Assembly: GCA_964541615.1 (NCBI GenBank)
Contig: CAZIRA010000010.1
Span: 1 to 42,704 of the forward strand
Direction of reading: 5' to 3'
Length of the DNA: 42,704 bases
Source of the DNA: UPXZ01 sp964541615
GTDB taxonomy: Bacteria; Bacteroidota; Bacteroidia; Bacteroidales; Paludibacteraceae
Below are positions 1 through 10,400 of the stretch, in pieces; position 1 is the stretch's first letter; the number at the start of each line of letters is the position of its first letter. The notes beneath the pieces were generated by a model. That model was not told the origin of the DNA and did no database searches. It saw only the letters and a list, made by a program, of their open reading frames with translations. The translations under genes were made by a program, and so were the position numbers.

Positions 1-258
1 GGGGTGGGTGGTCGGGGGTTGGCGTGGGAGAAGCATTTAATCCGAATTTTGGAGAAACAGCCCTGAGCGTGCGGTGGATAGCAAGGCGAATGCGATTGAA
101 GTGTAGCCTGCGGAACGAAAGAGTATGAAGCCTGTGCGTTGTGGGCGAGCCGATGCGAGAGGAGCGAGTGCCACTGACAGAGATAGCACGAAGTGTGCTG
201 ACAGTGAGCCGGAACGGCAGGGCTGGCGCATTTTTTTTTTGCGGAACGGGTGCGTTGG

Positions 259-268
259 NNNNNNNNNN
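259..268. other. Assembly gap (run of 10 N)
   Basis: Ten consecutive Ns, just after a run of T at about 231-240. The true length of the gap is unknown, and any reading frame across it is unreliable. Confidence 0.98.
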
Positions 269-612
269 AAGGGCATGAATGGAGTGAGTGTGTGGAGTGG
301 AATTAGCGGAATGAACGGTAAGGGCTGATGTGCGGGGTGGCGATGCGTTGCGGAGTGCAACGAAGCAATGCAACAGCCACAGGATTTGTGGGTGGGAAAA
401 GACATCTGCCCTGAACGTGAATGTAGCGTAATGAGAACGAACGAGCGAACGGAATGAGTGCTCTTGCGTGCATTGGCGTAGCGGTGTGAAATGAGGAATG
501 TAGCTTTGCGGAATGACGAAATGAACACGGCGAGAGCCAAATGAGAGAGTGAACTGCAAAAAATGTGACAGCCCGATTAGCACGAGCGACCAGCAGGCGA
601 GCAAAACTCTAA

Positions 613-679
613 GTGGCGACTGCCCCCGTAAATAAATATAATTATTCCTTATCGGGGTTTCGGGGGCAGGAGTAGCCAC
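613..679. repeat. Long imperfect inverted repeat (stem-loop)
   Basis: GTGGCGACTGCCCCCG at 613-628 pairs imperfectly with CGGGGGCAGGAGTAGCCAC at 661-679, around an AT-rich loop that contains a further CGGGG tract. The GC-rich stem is strong and no U-run follows it on either side, so it does not look like a plain terminator. It could be a structured RNA, a protein-binding site or a transfer origin; the sequence alone does not decide. Confidence 0.5.
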
Positions 680-995
680 GAATGAGGATTGAGAGAGCGT
701 GTGTAGCAAAACAAGCTGACACGCCGTGATGAGCACCTACCGGAGCGCAAGAACGAGTGTGGAAGCGTTAGCCACAAGGGCAGATAAAAAAATACTACCC
801 GAAGGTGTGGAGATTTTTTTTAATCTGCTTGTTTTACCCTTGTTGGCTGTGTTTTTGCGAACAAAGTGAACGATTGACGAATACCGCTTCACCTATTCGG
901 ATTAAATGCGTGGGTTGGATATTGTTGGAATGTAGAATAACCGAATAGAAATAAATTAATCCGATAATGCTACAGCCGGGACTGCCCGTGATAAA

Positions 996-1026
996 ATAAA
1001 AAAGTCCTATAAGAATATAGGACCTT
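996..1026 (-). terminator. Rho-independent terminator after the HipA-like pair
   Basis: A perfect 8-bp stem, GTCCTATA (1004-1011) and TATAGGAC (1016-1023), with a 4-nt loop. On the minus strand it is followed by a T-rich tract. It lies about 20 bp beyond the stop of the 129-residue gene, so it would end the minus-strand transcript that carries the kinase pair and perhaps the BREX-like genes upstream. Confidence 0.8.
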
Positions 1027-1045
1027 AAAATGGATTAAATATTTT

Positions 1046-1435
1046 TTACAACAATGAAACTAACCTATAAGGGTTATTAATCGTTTCATTGCCAAATATT
1101 TTTAGCAGTCCAACTGGATCAGTTTTATCAACACTATGCTTTTTGATTTTTTTCAATTGAAAAGGTTGATTTAACGTTGGAATTCGCGAAGCGAAAAATG
1201 GCCAAAGTTCGGAGTTTTTGTATTCCTTATTCAAATCGGGGAAATCGGTAATTACATTTGTAAATTGCTCTTTCCTAAAATCTTCCGAGTATTTAAAAAC
1301 CCATTCCCCCTTGGAATATGTAAGCGTACCAACAGTTCGGCTCCCATAATTTAGTATAAAGGACCCTTCAACATTGGTTGGATTATCCTTGAAATCCATT
1401 CCAACAACTTTCCATAGTTTTTTAATACCTAACAT
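1046..1435 (-). CDS. Small HipA N-terminal-domain protein (HipS-like)
   Basis: A 129-residue protein that resembles the N-terminal subdomain of HipA kinases. Visible family signs are a beta-rich middle (GTLTYSKGEWVFKYS, about 37-51) and a segment ending ELWPFFASRIP (about 76-86), like the FPxxPxxLWPFFxxRxP stretch of HipA N-domains. It overlaps the upstream kinase gene by 7 bp, so the two are probably translated together. In the known HipBST system a similar small protein (HipS) is a separate gene that counteracts the HipT kinase; a like role here is inference. No HipB-type helix-turn-helix gene is next to it. Unlike HipBST, the small gene comes after the kinase gene. The family call is fairly sure, the function is not. 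Confidence 0.7.
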   Translation of the reverse strand: MLGIKKLWKVVGMDFKDNPTNVEGSFILNYGSRTVGTLTYSKGEWVFKYSEDFRKEQFTNVITDFPDLNKEYKNSELWPFFASRIPTLNQPFQLKKIKKHSVDKTDPVGLLKIFGNETINNPYRLVSLL

Positions 1436-2442
1436 TTTGCAAAGATATATATTTTTTGAATAGTTTCAAATCTATACTTCAAAGTACGTTTAATTAATTC
1501 AATTCTATTTGAAGAAAATAACAAAGAAAACTTATCGTCTAATAATTGAAACAACTTTTGTAAATTATTGTTCGAACACACATTTCGAATTAATTCACAA
1601 TTCCTTACTTGATCTAATTCAATCAAATGTTGTACCAAATCAAAATGACTAATCTTAGTCCCATCCCATCCAATCTTTGGAGTACTGTCATTACAGTATT
1701 TTTTAATGAAACGATCTAAATCTTTAGGGTTTTTCATCTTTAAATCAATAATGTCGTCATGAGTATTCCAAAATAACCCACGGGCAGTATCATATATAGG
1801 TGAGAATATTGGTTTTGTATTATTTTCAATATCTTGGATAATACCCCAATTATAAAAATGCCTATCATTATTACCGATTATAGCATCAAAAATTAACATT
1901 TTGTAAAACTCCAACATTAACTCATTACATTCATTAGGATAAAAATACTTAATAGTTTCTTCTGTAAATTCAACTGTAAAAAATTCTGATGATTTATGTT
2001 TTTTCTCAATCTCTTCAACGAATTCTCTATCATTTAAATATCCTGCATATAAATCTGCACCGTGATTGAGAATTTGTTGTTTTGGTTTCATAAGAAAGTA
2101 TTTCGATAAAAATCTAATTTGGGTTCCAAACCACGCTAATTCTGATTTAGCCATATTAAATCCTAATACTTCACCTATTTGATTAAGTAAATATTCTGTA
2201 ATAGCTTCTGCTGGATAATGTTTGTGTCCATGTTTAGCTATAAATTTTGGCCATGATTTTGAGTTAATTTTTGTTCCATCTCCATAGTGATAATAGCTAA
2301 TAAAATCCTTAGGAGCATCACCTGTTATGGATACATTAGGAATAATGAAGTATTGATGTCTCTTTGCAACATTAATACTACCAACCTTAGGAATAAAACC
2401 ACTATATTCCTTTATTTCAAGAGGCCTAATGTATTTTTTCAT
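1429..2442 (-). CDS. HipA-like Ser/Thr kinase, stand-alone catalytic part
   Basis: A 337-residue HipA/CtkA-type kinase. The catalytic loop GNNDRHFYNWG (190-200) supplies the Asp and Asn expected in this family, and SPIYDTARGL (214-223) carries the metal-binding Asp. There is no HipA N-subdomain at its start; that piece is the separate small gene downstream, so this is a split HipA. Known relatives phosphorylate translation factors such as aminoacyl-tRNA synthetases and stop growth; the target here cannot be told. It starts 46 bp after the BrxA-like gene on the same strand and may share its transcript, which would place a growth-arresting kinase at the end of the BREX-like operon. That link is inference. 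Confidence 0.8.
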   Translation of the reverse strand: MKKYIRPLEIKEYSGFIPKVGSINVAKRHQYFIIPNVSITGDAPKDFISYYHYGDGTKINSKSWPKFIAKHGHKHYPAEAITEYLLNQIGEVLGFNMAKSELAWFGTQIRFLSKYFLMKPKQQILNHGADLYAGYLNDREFVEEIEKKHKSSEFFTVEFTEETIKYFYPNECNELMLEFYKMLIFDAIIGNNDRHFYNWGIIQDIENNTKPIFSPIYDTARGLFWNTHDDIIDLKMKNPKDLDRFIKKYCNDSTPKIGWDGTKISHFDLVQHLIELDQVRNCELIRNVCSNNNLQKLFQLLDDKFSLLFSSNRIELIKRTLKYRFETIQKIYIFAKC

Positions 2443-2488
2443 GTGTTTATTTTTTATAGGAACATACTAAAAAATCATTATCCCTTTT

Positions 2489-3193
2489 TTACATCATTAA
2501 TAATTCTCTATTTAAGCCGTTGATGTATTCCCATTTGTCGGTGTGGAATTTGTTGGCGACTTCGGAGAGGTTGGGTGTGTTGTAGAATGCAAAGATGGAT
2601 TTGTCGATATTAATTAAATCGATTTGTTTGGTGTTTTTTACGATGGAATATAAGTGTAATATATCCGCAACTTGCTCAGCAGATAATGTTTTCTTTGGTA
2701 ATTGTTCGTAAATGGTGGATGTGCTCGGCTCTAAGATATTGAAATCTGTCAAGGTTTTCAAAAATGAACGTGTGGACCGTTTGATAATTTCAGTATCGCC
2801 GTAAGCTTCGGTCATTTTTTTTGTAATGGCTGTGGAACTTACTTGCTGTGTTGCATCAAATATCCTGAAATACATCTGTGTAAAGTATCCTAAAATTTCA
2901 TAATCCATAATGAACATAGAAAGATAGATTGGTTTCATATATTCAAAATCTTTCTGCATGCTTAATTCAATAATGAAATTGTTTTCAATGATTGTTTTAC
3001 TTTGTTGAAATCTGTAAATAAAAGTACGGAAAAGTACAGTACGTGTTTTTCTTCTTCCATCCTTTCCTGTCAGTTCAACAGCAATATCGTTGTAGGCATC
3101 ATAAAATTCTTCGGATTTTCTCCCCGGCTCAACCATTAAAAGTGATTTATATATCCATTCGGGTTTTAACGGTCTGTCATATCCAATCATCAT
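2489..3193 (-). CDS. brxA: BrxA-like protein (DUF1819 type)
   Basis: A 234-residue protein, close to the roughly 200 residues usual for BrxA. It is mostly helical, with a central stretch (FIMDYEILGYFTQMYFRIFD, about 103-122) and a later part (KMTEAYGDTEIIKRSTRSFL, about 136-155) that read like the NusB-related BrxA fold. BrxA is a small DNA- or RNA-binding component of BREX phage defence; its exact job is unclear. The call rests mainly on position: it is the last gene after pglZ, as in type 3 BREX. Two ATGs lie at the start (3193 and 3190); the first is given. The family assignment is moderate because BrxA proteins are divergent. Confidence 0.6.
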   Translation of the reverse strand: MMIGYDRPLKPEWIYKSLLMVEPGRKSEEFYDAYNDIAVELTGKDGRRKTRTVLFRTFIYRFQQSKTIIENNFIIELSMQKDFEYMKPIYLSMFIMDYEILGYFTQMYFRIFDATQQVSSTAITKKMTEAYGDTEIIKRSTRSFLKTLTDFNILEPSTSTIYEQLPKKTLSAEQVADILHLYSIVKNTKQIDLINIDKSIFAFYNTPNLSEVANKFHTDKWEYINGLNRELLMM

Positions 3194-3217
3194 AATTTTT
3201 TTGTATTTAAGTAACCT

Positions 3218-3300
3218 GCCCTTACAGGGCGAAACTCTATTTTTGATCTGATTTTACCCAAGGCGTTGCCATTGGGCTGAATTAAAAAAGCCTTTCAGGC
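3218..3300. repeat. Cluster of three short palindromes (REP-like)
   Basis: Three hairpins lie in the 132-bp gap between brxA and pglZ: GCCCTtacAGGGC (3218-3230), an imperfect CCCAAggcgttgccatTGGG (3257-3276) and GCCTttcAGGC (3290-3300). This kind of intergenic palindrome set recurs in Bacteroidetes genomes from general knowledge. It may lower expression of the downstream gene or protect the mRNA end; neither can be shown here. Confidence 0.55.
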
Positions 3301-3325
3301 AGATTTTTCTAATGTTGTCTTTATG

Positions 3326-4765
3326 CTAAATTATTTTAATGTAAGGAACTACCATTTCTTCAATAGAAATTCCACCGTGATTAACTTCTTTTTTGTTTGC
3401 GTAGGTAAACATTGTTCTGCCTTCCGGAAGAACGATTAGTTTGTTGTCAACAAACGGTATTTTTATTTTTTTATTTTCTATCAATTCATCTGCTTGTGCA
3501 GGAATTATTACTGCTCTTTTTGCAAAGCTGTCAACATAATATTTTTCCAACTTTTTCCCATTTCCCGTAGCTAAAACAGAACCGTGATCAGAACAAAAAT
3601 AGATTTTGTAGTCATTATTCAATAAAGTAGTCAAAGTTTCAGCTAATTTACTTTTGCTCAAATATGCTTTTACTGCTTCAAAGTACAGTGCTTTTGTGTT
3701 TTCATCCTGAGGAAAAATAACTGAATGACCTAATTCATCGAAAAAATTATACAATATATTTATGTAATGGTAACCAATTAACGAGTTGTCTGATATTTCG
3801 TCTTTTTCTGAAAATGATTTTGTTTCTTTGTAGTTAAAAAACAATGAAAAATTTGCAATCTCGTTGTTCCGGTTTGGAGATTTAATATTATAAACATCTA
3901 AACTTCCACTGAAAACAGCTTGTCTTGAAATGGATGTAACAGATGGTAGAAATGCAAATATCGGTCTTTCTTCGTAGCCAAAATTCAAACTATTTAGGAA
4001 GTCTTTCAAAACAAACCATTCTGCATATCCCATACAGTCAAAACAAAGCAATGCCATTTTATCCTTATTATCTACTTTAATATTGTGTAGAATTTTATCA
4101 ACCGTTTTTGGACTATGTGGTCTTGAAGCATAAAACACACTTTGCATTTGATTGTTCAGGAAGAAATCATCTGAATATGCATCTACTTGTGGAATTAATG
4201 ACAAATAACTTTTATCGTCAAGCACATAAGAATGAAATAAGATCTCTCCCCAAATCGTTCCTAAATTCAAAATACTATCATACGTTTTCGGCTCTTCTAA
4301 TTTAGAAAGCAACTGTTCTTTTAGTATGTTAAGTTTTTGATTGCGTTGATAATTCAACGCCTTTTCAACCATTTCAGACAAATCAATAGTGTGAATAACA
4401 GTATGTCTGTCAGTATCATAAACATAATCTAAAAGAGAAATTAAGTGTTCTGATGGTAGTTTAGAGAATTCAATAAATGCTTTTCCATTTAAGGGAATGT
4501 CTGAAAAATTAAATATCTTTCTTTTAAATTCCTTGTTAATAAAAGGTGGTATAGCTTTAATTCTGGTAATAATCAGCGGAATAGTCAGTTTATTTGAAGT
4601 TTGAAGTAATTCCGGCAATGTATCAACAATTATGAATTGAAAATCTTGGCTCTTTATAAAATCCAAAAATGCATCGGTAACAAGAATGCCTGTTAAATCT
4701 GAAATAATTTTCGGGCTCCTTGAAAAAATATCAAGCTTGGATGCTATGAATAATTGCCATTGCAT
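3326..4765 (-). CDS. pglZ: PglZ phosphatase-domain protein, BREX type-3-like, short form
   Basis: A 479-residue protein of the alkaline-phosphatase superfamily. The metal and active-site motifs look intact: FDCMGYAEW (242-250), LPSVTSISRQ (264-273), FFDELGH (341-347), CSDHG (391-395) and NHGGISIEE (462-470). The start, MQWQLFIASKLDI followed by a DLTGIL segment, resembles the N-terminus of type 3 PglZ, so the protein is not cut at its front; it is shorter than the 600 or more residues I would expect, so the middle is probably compact. PglZ is a core BREX protein and is thought to work with the methyltransferase and the BrxC ATPase. The gene sits between the methyltransferase and brxA, as in type 3 BREX. 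Confidence 0.85.
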   Translation of the reverse strand: MQWQLFIASKLDIFSRSPKIISDLTGILVTDAFLDFIKSQDFQFIIVDTLPELLQTSNKLTIPLIITRIKAIPPFINKEFKRKIFNFSDIPLNGKAFIEFSKLPSEHLISLLDYVYDTDRHTVIHTIDLSEMVEKALNYQRNQKLNILKEQLLSKLEEPKTYDSILNLGTIWGEILFHSYVLDDKSYLSLIPQVDAYSDDFFLNNQMQSVFYASRPHSPKTVDKILHNIKVDNKDKMALLCFDCMGYAEWFVLKDFLNSLNFGYEERPIFAFLPSVTSISRQAVFSGSLDVYNIKSPNRNNEIANFSLFFNYKETKSFSEKDEISDNSLIGYHYINILYNFFDELGHSVIFPQDENTKALYFEAVKAYLSKSKLAETLTTLLNNDYKIYFCSDHGSVLATGNGKKLEKYYVDSFAKRAVIIPAQADELIENKKIKIPFVDNKLIVLPEGRTMFTYANKKEVNHGGISIEEMVVPYIKII

Positions 4766-4899
4766 TGTTAAAAACTAATTATACGAATTACACGAAAATG
4801 CGAAATTTAATGCACAATGCCGTTTTTGAATGGCAATGTGCGAGGGTTGGCGAGAGTTTCAGCGGGTAGAAAGCCGCTGTCCCGAAGCCTGCTGTCTTG
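4766..4899. other. 134-bp gap with two hairpins where type 3 BREX carries a helicase
   Basis: The gap between the methyltransferase and pglZ has no gene. It contains a near-perfect inverted repeat (GCACAATGCC at 4812-4821 with GGCAATGTGC at 4832-4841) and a second hairpin, CAGCGG/CCGCTG (about 4860-4879). In type 3 BREX as I know it, the helicase gene brxHII stands at this point. The gap could be a deletion scar or simply an intergenic repeat. Confidence 0.5.
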
Positions 4900-7371
4900 T
4901 TATTGAATTCCGGTAATCATTATTTCGGCAGCCTGGACGAAGTCATTTAACTCTCCACTGTTTTCTAAAATGGATTTGTCTAACTTGCCTGCAACTGTGA
5001 GAATGTCTTGATAGCGTTTGTTTTTGTAGCAGGTTTCAAAGCCGAATACGAGCGCTTCTTTTCTGACTTCTTTGATTTTTTTTCTTTCGGTCTGCGCCTG
5101 AATAAGCAGGGTTTCAAATTCCCGCATGAGTAGTCTTTCACGCTTTTCAACTAACTGGTTGTGTTCCGGCTCAGACAGCGGACGGCGATACTTTGCATTT
5201 TCAAAAATGAAGTTCTGCTCCAATAGTTCTCTTAATTCCGGCACATTGTCGCCTTGTATGTTGGCGGTTTGATTGAATGCTACGGATATATCGGAAAAAG
5301 TTTTTGGAACGGAGAGGAAATTGTACAACCACACCAAAGCCGACTTCTCGTCAGTAACGAAAAGGAACATCTCGCCTGATTTTACTTCGTCTATGCCTTC
5401 TAACTTCTGCTGTTTCTTGTACTCCAAGTAGGAGTTTATCTGACTTGCCGTAAACCAAAAGCCGTCTTCCTGAATAAAATTACTGTGTAAAAGGCTGTAA
5501 AATGATTTAGCATCGTGGCGAATTTCGTAACCGCGCTGAATGTAATAAGCAATCATTTTTGAGTAGAGCATTTTATCTGTTCGTTCTATTTTTGGAGTTA
5601 TTGGCAAATTCGAAAGAAATTCATCAATAAAGAGAACTTCCATGCTTTCTCCTGCGCTTTTGGCAAAATGAGTATCAAACTTATTGCTTGGTTTGAATGC
5701 TGAAATAACAAGGTCGTTTGCTACTGCACCGGGTGCTGTTACCTGTTTGAAACTTCCTTGTTGTTTATCTAACGTTGTTACCTGACTGATTAAAAAGCCT
5801 GCCTTAGTAATAGCATCTTGAATTCCGTTCCAAACCGATGATTTTGAATTATGAAAAACAACGGTAATCCATCTTTTGGGTTTTAGTACCCGATAATACT
5901 CTCTAAAAGATGCATACATTAAATCATTATACTCTTTCAGATATTTTGATTGACTTGCGTTAATAATGCCTTCTTTTTCAATATTTGTTATTACTTTAAG
6001 CCAACATTCCCAAATGAAATTAAGTTCAGAATAAGACAAATTATCACCAAAGGGCGGGTCGGTAAAAATATAATCAATACTATTATTTTCAATGTTCAAA
6101 TTTGTTGCAGATACAATTGAAACGAAGTTGTGTTTTGTTATAGATGATATTGCATTTTCAAATTTCTTTAATTTGTTTATGTATGCTTGGAAAACATTTG
6201 GTTCACTAACTTGTGAACCAATGTACAAAGTTCCACTTAAAGGGTTGTAAGGAAAAGAAATAGTTGGTCTATATCTGTTCAATTTGCTAATGTTTACAAT
6301 TTGGGAAGTAAACCATATTTTCATAATTGGCTCATTGCATTTATTGAAAATACTAGACATTACCCAAAGACACCTTTTATAGAAAAAGTGATGAATATGC
6401 GTTATTCCAACTTTATCATTTCGTCTAGCTTCTTTTCCATCCATCATTCGGTCAGTTGGAAACCAATAAGGGATTTTAGCTTCGTCAATTTTCCTAATTG
6501 TTTCTAAATCAAATTCATCAAGTGATTTAACAAATGTTTGTGATGATTTTTTTCTGTTTCTAAAAACAGAGATATTGTAATTAATTAAGACAGGAACTTG
6601 CTTAATAATTTCTATTTCCGTTTGCAGTATTGGGTCATAGATAACACTCATTGCTTTTTCACATTGTTTTTTTGTCAATGTGGCTCCTGTGTCCGGGCAT
6701 AAAAAACTATCTTTAACTTTACCTGTTTCTTTATCAACCGCAACATCATAAAAAACAAACTCATTTCCACTGAAAGGCGAGATAAAGACATCAGACCAAA
6801 CCGTATAATTAATAGTTCCTTTTGTCGTTCCATCGGAATGTAAGGTTTCATACATCCATCCACATTCATCAAAAGTGTCTTCTAAAATTTTTGACGCTTT
6901 ATACTTAAAAGATAAAATATCAATCGGGTTGTTATAGTTGAATGCTATAAACGAGGCCATTGGCGACAAATCAGAAAGTATAGCATTTCGATTGCATTCT
7001 TGTGTTGCAACTCCTGTCATTCCTGTACCACAAAAGGCGTCGAGCACAATATCTCCTTCATTGGTATAATGTTCGATAAAAGGGATAATTGCTTTGTGAG
7101 GTACTTTTGTGTGATAAGTATGGACATTATAAATTGGGTGCCCTTTCCCTTCACTTACATCAGCTACAAACGGTTCTCTGCGATAATCATCTGTTTCTTC
7201 ATTATAAGGAGTGCCGTGTTCTTTTATAAAGTCTTCGATGTATGGATTTGGACAAGCTGTATAGTATGGTGGCTGTGACAAGGCAATGATGTCTTCGTCC
7301 TTACCTATGGGGTAACCGTCTATGTTTTTTAGTTCGGGAAGTTTTGAGAGCAGGTCTTTTTTGTAGTCCAT
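4900..7371 (-). CDS. pglXI: PglXI-like adenine-type DNA methyltransferase of a BREX-like system
   Basis: An 823-residue amino-methyltransferase. The SAM-binding motif I is DAFCGTGMTG (111-120) and the catalytic motif is DPPF (438-441), the pattern of the N6-adenine/N4-cytosine class. The region just before motif I (GHPIYNVHTYHTKVPHKAII, 78-97) also fits type 3 PglX proteins. The roughly 300 residues between the two motifs are a large insertion that may hold a target-recognition region. The C-terminal 250 residues are helical and of unknown fold. In BREX the methyltransferase marks the host genome and is also needed for defence. It lies 56 bp after the BrxF-BrxC gene on the same strand. Whether it modifies adenine, and at which site, cannot be read here. 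Confidence 0.85.
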   Translation of the reverse strand: MDYKKDLLSKLPELKNIDGYPIGKDEDIIALSQPPYYTACPNPYIEDFIKEHGTPYNEETDDYRREPFVADVSEGKGHPIYNVHTYHTKVPHKAIIPFIEHYTNEGDIVLDAFCGTGMTGVATQECNRNAILSDLSPMASFIAFNYNNPIDILSFKYKASKILEDTFDECGWMYETLHSDGTTKGTINYTVWSDVFISPFSGNEFVFYDVAVDKETGKVKDSFLCPDTGATLTKKQCEKAMSVIYDPILQTEIEIIKQVPVLINYNISVFRNRKKSSQTFVKSLDEFDLETIRKIDEAKIPYWFPTDRMMDGKEARRNDKVGITHIHHFFYKRCLWVMSSIFNKCNEPIMKIWFTSQIVNISKLNRYRPTISFPYNPLSGTLYIGSQVSEPNVFQAYINKLKKFENAISSITKHNFVSIVSATNLNIENNSIDYIFTDPPFGDNLSYSELNFIWECWLKVITNIEKEGIINASQSKYLKEYNDLMYASFREYYRVLKPKRWITVVFHNSKSSVWNGIQDAITKAGFLISQVTTLDKQQGSFKQVTAPGAVANDLVISAFKPSNKFDTHFAKSAGESMEVLFIDEFLSNLPITPKIERTDKMLYSKMIAYYIQRGYEIRHDAKSFYSLLHSNFIQEDGFWFTASQINSYLEYKKQQKLEGIDEVKSGEMFLFVTDEKSALVWLYNFLSVPKTFSDISVAFNQTANIQGDNVPELRELLEQNFIFENAKYRRPLSEPEHNQLVEKRERLLMREFETLLIQAQTERKKIKEVRKEALVFGFETCYKNKRYQDILTVAGKLDKSILENSGELNDFVQAAEIMITGIQ

Positions 7372-7427
7372 AATGTCTGAACTTTGATTTGTTTGATTTA
7401 TTTGATTACTTGTGAAAACTGTACCTT

Positions 7428-10400
7428 TTATTCTTCGATTTTGAAGCGGGTTTCTTTTCCTTTGTTTTCTGTTTCTAATTTGTTGTAAAGATTGAAAAAT
7501 GCTTCTCTGATTTGTGGCAGGGTTACTAATTCGTTTTTACGAAATAGGGCTTTGATTATATCATTTTTACGAATTGTAACTACATTTATATCTACAAAAA
7601 GTTTGTTGATGGCATCTATCAGTTCTGAAGTTAAAGCGTCCGGCATCTTGCCTGTTTCTATTATTTTTTCAATCTGCTTGCGGTGTTCCGGTAAAATTTT
7701 GACAAGTTCCAATGTACCTGCTTTTGTTTTTACTTCATCAACGATGGTTTGAGCGTAAGAATTGTAGATTTTCTCCAATGTTTCATCTACTTTATCCGCT
7801 TCTTTTTTAATGTTTGAATAATCGCTTTCGGTGTACATAAAACTGCTTACCTTGTCATAAGGCATCTGATACAGCCTGTCAATATCCACCGATGTAACCC
7901 GCTTACCTAACAATAAACTCCATAATTGTACTTTATTAAAGAACATATCAGGAACATTACATTCGGCTTTGGATAAAATTCCCGCTTTGTTGAAATATGG
8001 ATTTTTAGTAAAGTTTTCGAGCGGTTGCCAATTTACATTTTTACCAATTGTATTGTTCAGTGCCGGATAATAAAAATCGTTGATGTAGATTTTTTTGAAA
8101 GTATCGACTTTTCCCTGTATGGGGAAACGTTCACTGATAAGAATGTATTTGTCGAAATTACGCACTATGTTTATGGTGTCATCGTAGAATTCTTGCAGTT
8201 TGCCCGGCACTTGCTCATCTGAAATATACTGGGTATTCTTGTTGAGAATAGCCAATGCATCTTCCATGTATTCAATGCTGTTGTGAGTTGTTTCGAGGTA
8301 AACTTTCAGGCATTCTTTTAGGTTATCTAAGTTTTTCATCCTTTCCGAAATGTCTCTCAACTGACTGTTTAGGCTTTCAAGTGTATTGAACTGAGCGTGA
8401 TTAGTAATGTCAAGTTTAACCCAATCGGTTTGATTGATTTCTGCAAGTGCTTGTTTTACATTGTCGATATTGATGTAAAGCGGTGTTTTGGTTTCTAATC
8501 TTACTATTTGGTTGTTGACCGTTTTAATGGTGTCAGTGATTGATTTTACTCTTGTTTTGTATTCAAGGAAAGCATCGTTTCGGGTGTTTTCAATCAGGAT
8601 TTTTGCACCGTTCAGCCCAAGTGCCTGTAAAAGATTGTGTGCGAAATCATAGGAAAGGGCTTCTTTTTTAACCACATATACAATGTTTTCAAACTGGCTG
8701 ATACTTCTGAATTTTACTTTGATATTTGCAATGTCAATTTCATCCCCTCCCTTGCCTTTGAGTGTGATTTTACCCAGTGTAGTAAGCAATATAAGTAAAA
8801 AATAAATGACTTCCGGTTCCAAACCATACGGGGTTTTAACAAGTTCTGCCACTATGTCTTTTTCAATGTCAACAACTTTTCCGTTTTTGGCATTTACAAT
8901 TGATACTATTTGGTTTGTAATGTGGTTTGATGCAATGTCCGGATCACCGTTGGGATTTAATAAATTAAGCGTATTAAGGAAGTTTTTCACTCTGTTAGTA
9001 AGTGCTCTGAAATTTCCATTTACGACTTCATCTGCTATCTGTGTAAGCACATAAGAGATATTATTAGACGAAAGATTTTCTGAATATCTTGGATGCTCTG
9101 GGTAAATTTGTGTAAAACGGTCATCGAAAAGTTTGGTTTTTAGGTCGGTAACTATTTCAGATAGATTATTGTACTCCTTCCCTAAAACTGATTTGATAGA
9201 AACAGAATTTCTATTGAGGTCTGCTTCGCCAAGATTTTGTGCCCACATAGCAATTCTGTATTTGATGCCCGGCACAATGTAGTTCATATTGTTTTTGTAT
9301 CCATTTATTGTTTCTTGCAATTTTTTATTCATTATGGACACGAGAACGTTTTTAGAAATCAAGGATTTGATGGCTATAATCCTTTTAATAATTTCTATGT
9401 TCTCTTGTTTGCCAATATTTATTTTGATATTCAATTGGTTTTCTGAATACTTATTGGGCTCTTTTTTACTAAATGGAGAAATGAAATTAATTACATAGTC
9501 AGCCTTATCAAGCGTCGGGATTTCCTGGTCTTTCTTATTGAAAACCACTAATCCTTTTCTAAATGATTTCACAGATAGCCAGGTACATTCATCAGCAAAG
9601 ATATTTGGCAAATTTTTATAATGTTCCAAATTTAGAATTTCCTGAATTTGTTCAAAAAGAACATCTTCCTGCTTATCTTGGTCATCTCCAACAGCTGTGA
9701 TTTCGTTATCGATGCGTTCATCCGGGTCTTGTCCGTCGATTGTTGGATCTAATTTGAAGTAGTCATTCCCGGTGGCTTCATCTCTAACCGCTTTAATATA
9801 AAATCCATCTGTTGCTTCTCTAATTTTCTTCACAAGCATAGCGACTTGGATAAAAGCCTGGAAAGCATTATTTTGAGGGATGATAAGCAGTTGTTCTGCT
9901 AACTCTTTTGCAGTTGCACCGTTTTCACCTTTACTCCAAAGTGAATACACAGCTAATCCTTTAATGAGTTTAACAGCATCAGCTTGGTCTTTTTCTTCGA
10001 TATTGGCCGTGATTTTTTGAAGTACAATGTTTACAATTTTCACTACATCATAAACCCGTTCCTGATTTTTTATGTTTGGATTATTAGCTATGATGTCGAA
10101 AATTCGATCAAACGTAAAGAAGTATGGAAAATCTTTGTTTATTACGTATTTCAGTTCTGTCTGTGCAAACTGGATAACTCCCCGCTTTTCAAAAAACGGC
10201 AGTTCGTGAAACAGATTGAGCAATCCGGGTGTAAATGGAAACAGTTCTATGTATTCATCTTGTCTATTTGCAACATCTTCAATTTTGTTGATGAAAGGTT
10301 TTAGTTTTTCAGCAATTTGTAGCTTCTGTTCGGAAGTTTTGGGAACAATACGTTCGGCTATTACCTTTTTAACTGCTTCGCGTCTGATGGTAATGTTTTG

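Larger units (their letters stand above)
1..1045. other. Gene-free, hairpin-rich region at the window edge
   Basis: No convincing gene is seen here on either strand; the open frames cross the run of Ns at 259-268 and have low-complexity composition. The DNA holds a recurring word GCGGAA(T/C)G (for example 110-117, 241-248, 306-313, 508-515). A 15-bp inverted repeat, GCATTTAATCCGAAT, lies at 33-47 and its complement at 895-909, so about 850 bp are bracketed by inverted copies. Several long stem-loops lie between (613-679; about 770-835). This looks like non-coding DNA of a mobile element or a degraded region, but its role is unknown to me. Confidence 0.6.

Noticed and set aside
37..540. Open frame of 167 residues on the minus strand
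   Set aside because: It crosses the run of Ns and has a low-complexity composition with no recognisable domain.
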